Shown here piece by piece: positions 52,363-53,085 of a stretch of DNA of 53,085 bases. Source of the DNA: Planctomycetota bacterium (lineage in GTDB: Bacteria; Planctomycetota; Planctomycetia; Pirellulales; Pirellulaceae). A program made the translations under genes and the position numbers. The stretch lies in the NCBI GenBank assembly GCA_029259935.1, contig JAJDEH010000443.1:1-53085 (forward strand), given 5' to 3'. Below the pieces are notes generated by a model that saw nothing but the letters and a program-made list of their open reading frames with translations, was not told the DNA's origin and did not search any database. Numbering within the stretch: position 1 is the first letter of the stretch; each line of letters begins with the position of its first letter.

Positions 52363-52448
52363 GGCTTCCCTCTTGGATCTTGGAGCACATGAAAAAGCAA
52401 ATTGTGGTTGTAAATTGTGGTGCAGGCGTCCCACCCGCAGCCAAGACG

Positions 52449-52488
52449 TCGGCCGATACTGTCATTATTCGGCCGACACCGTAATTAT
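52449..52488. repeat. 20-bp imperfect direct repeat
   Basis: Two adjacent units, TCGGCCGATACTGTCATTAT (52449-52468) and TCGGCCGACACCGTAATTAT (52469-52488), match at about 17 of 20 positions. They lie 87 bp upstream of the DUF6159-like gene and might be regulatory; a related TTCGGCCGCC word occurs near 52694. Confidence 0.7.
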
Positions 52489-52769
52489 ATGGAGCAAGTG
52501 TTGGGCAAGGATAGTCATCCACCCGAGCTGTGAGCGGACGAATCCGCAATAGAGCCCCGCATTGCGACTCCCCGTCCTTGCGTCTTTGCGTTAACTTTCG
52601 GTCGCCCGTCCAAACGTGCGAACCGTCCATGAGGCAATCCAGTTTCACGACGGCCTTCGACACTCGACACGAAGTCGTCTGACAGGAGAGTATTCGGCCG
52701 CCACTGAAATATTCGGAACTTAGTGATTGGTATGGAACACGGACGTTGAGGCAGGCTTTTTCGGTGACA

Positions 52770-52900
52770 GATTGCAAATTGAAAAATGCAAAGTGAAAAT
52801 TGCAAAATGAAAAATGAAGAGGGACAAATACAGGCCAAGCTAATTCATCTTCTTAAATTTGCATTTTGCATTTTGCAATTTGCACTTTTCATTTTGCAAT
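52770..52900. repeat. AT-rich imperfect inverted repeat built on TGCAAAATG words
   Basis: Left arm about 52770-52818 and right arm about 52850-52900 are near reverse complements made of short words such as ATTGCAAA, AAAATGCAAA and TTGCAAAATGA; about 30 bases separate them. Such heptad-like arrays occur in scattered intergenic places in planctomycetes and other bacteria. Confidence 0.75.
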
Positions 52901-52946
52901 GCCCACCACCGAAACGCGACGCGCCTTAAAGAACCCCACATCCAAC

Positions 52947-53085
52947 TGAGGTGGCGCCGAATTGCCGGACACTCCAAGTGCTTAGTTTAGCCGCTAAACT
53001 AATTGCAAAGGAGTGTAACAATGACTCGGAAGTCTACTCGAAAGAAGCGTCGTTCGAAGCGGCGAGAGTACAGTGATGAACTGAA
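52947..53085 (+). mobile_element. IS3-family element, copy 2, left end, runs off window
   Basis: Starts with the same terminal sequence as copy 1 (TGAGGTGGCGCCGAATTGCC). A 9+3+9 perfect dyad (TTAGTTTAG/CTAAACTAA, 52982-53002) sits before the orfA start. Sequence differences from copy 1 show that the two are not a very recent duplication. Confidence 0.85.
53021..53085 (+). CDS. IS3-family OrfA, N-terminal part, cut by window end
   Basis: The ATG at 53021 follows AAAGGAG and begins MTRKSTRKKRRSKRREYSDE, nearly identical to OrfA of copy 1. Only about 21 codons are inside the window. Confidence 0.85.
   Translation, partial: MTRKSTRKKRRSKRREYSDEL

Larger units (their letters stand above)
52435..52946. 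other. Gene-free region with repeats
   Basis: No coding frame with protein character. It holds a 20-bp direct repeat (52449-52488) and a long AT-rich inverted repeat (52770-52900), both listed separately, then the start of IS copy 2. Confidence 0.6.

Overview
The window looks like a chromosomal stretch of a planctomycete (Planctomycetota, probably Pirellulales-like). This is inferred from gene content and not from a marker gene. The signs are a secreted sulfatase and a secreted sialate-O-acetylesterase-like enzyme, a MoxR/DUF58/BatA/vWA operon headed by a giant TPR protein, an RRWFSFSLR-type N-terminal helix, an NPYAPP N-terminal signature, a DUF6159-type membrane protein, many lipoproteins and loosely packed genes.

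Layout. 1-1261 (-): a pentahaem cytochrome c lipoprotein running off the left edge. 2017-5155 (-): a PadR regulator, its HAAS-type membrane partner and a secreted transglutaminase-like protein, with a perfect dyad upstream of padR. 5431-22446 (-): a 17-kb six-gene cluster encoding a 3000-residue periplasmic TPR protein, a membrane coiled-coil protein with a Cys cluster, a MoxR ATPase, a DUF58 protein, a BatA-like vWA protein and a double-vWA/glutamine-amidotransferase-like membrane protein. 22578-24311: an IS5 scrap and three small genes, two of them with damaged or unusual starts. 24491-31309: rhomboid protease, Uup-type ABC-F ATPase, a redoxin-fold lipoprotein without cysteines, a Na+/Ca2+ exchanger-type antiporter, PgpA and a Nudix hydrolase. 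31807-32365 (+): a compact array of five tRNA or tRNA-like genes (Pro-CGG, an odd Ile-GAT-like one, Lys-TTT, Ile-TAT, Lys-TTT), with three tandem 20-bp copies of a tRNA 5' end. 32419-37688: sulfatase, DoxX-like protein, sugar-phosphate isomerase/epimerase, esterase and a small helical protein.

The right third is more broken up. 37876-40464 holds an inverted GGGGACAT pair, a half tRNA-Arg, an LRR protein made of 22-residue repeats, and an ISAs1 remnant fused in frame to a small membrane gene. A stand-alone TctA permease follows. 42529-47670 (-) is a two-component cluster: a histidine kinase with an AhpD/CMD-like N-terminal domain, a lone receiver, a REC-PAS-kinase and a FixJ-type regulator. 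48058-50040 (+) holds a cytochrome P460-like protein, an ECF sigma factor, a ZAS-type anti-sigma factor and a secreted-protein gene cut off by an IS3-family element. A diverged copy of that IS in opposite orientation starts at 52947 and runs off the right edge. An SDR oxidoreductase and a DUF6159-like protein lie between the two copies.

How genes work together. The MoxR operon probably builds or surveys an envelope complex in which a MoxR chaperone acts on vWA proteins. The PadR/HAAS pair is a self-contained regulatory module. The two-component cluster looks like a phosphorelay whose output is the FixJ-like factor. The ECF/anti-sigma pair probably controlled the gene now disrupted by the IS. 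No phage, CRISPR or defence island is evident. The most unusual items are the tRNA array with its tandem 5'-end copies, the giant TPR/vWA operon and the AhpD-kinase cluster.
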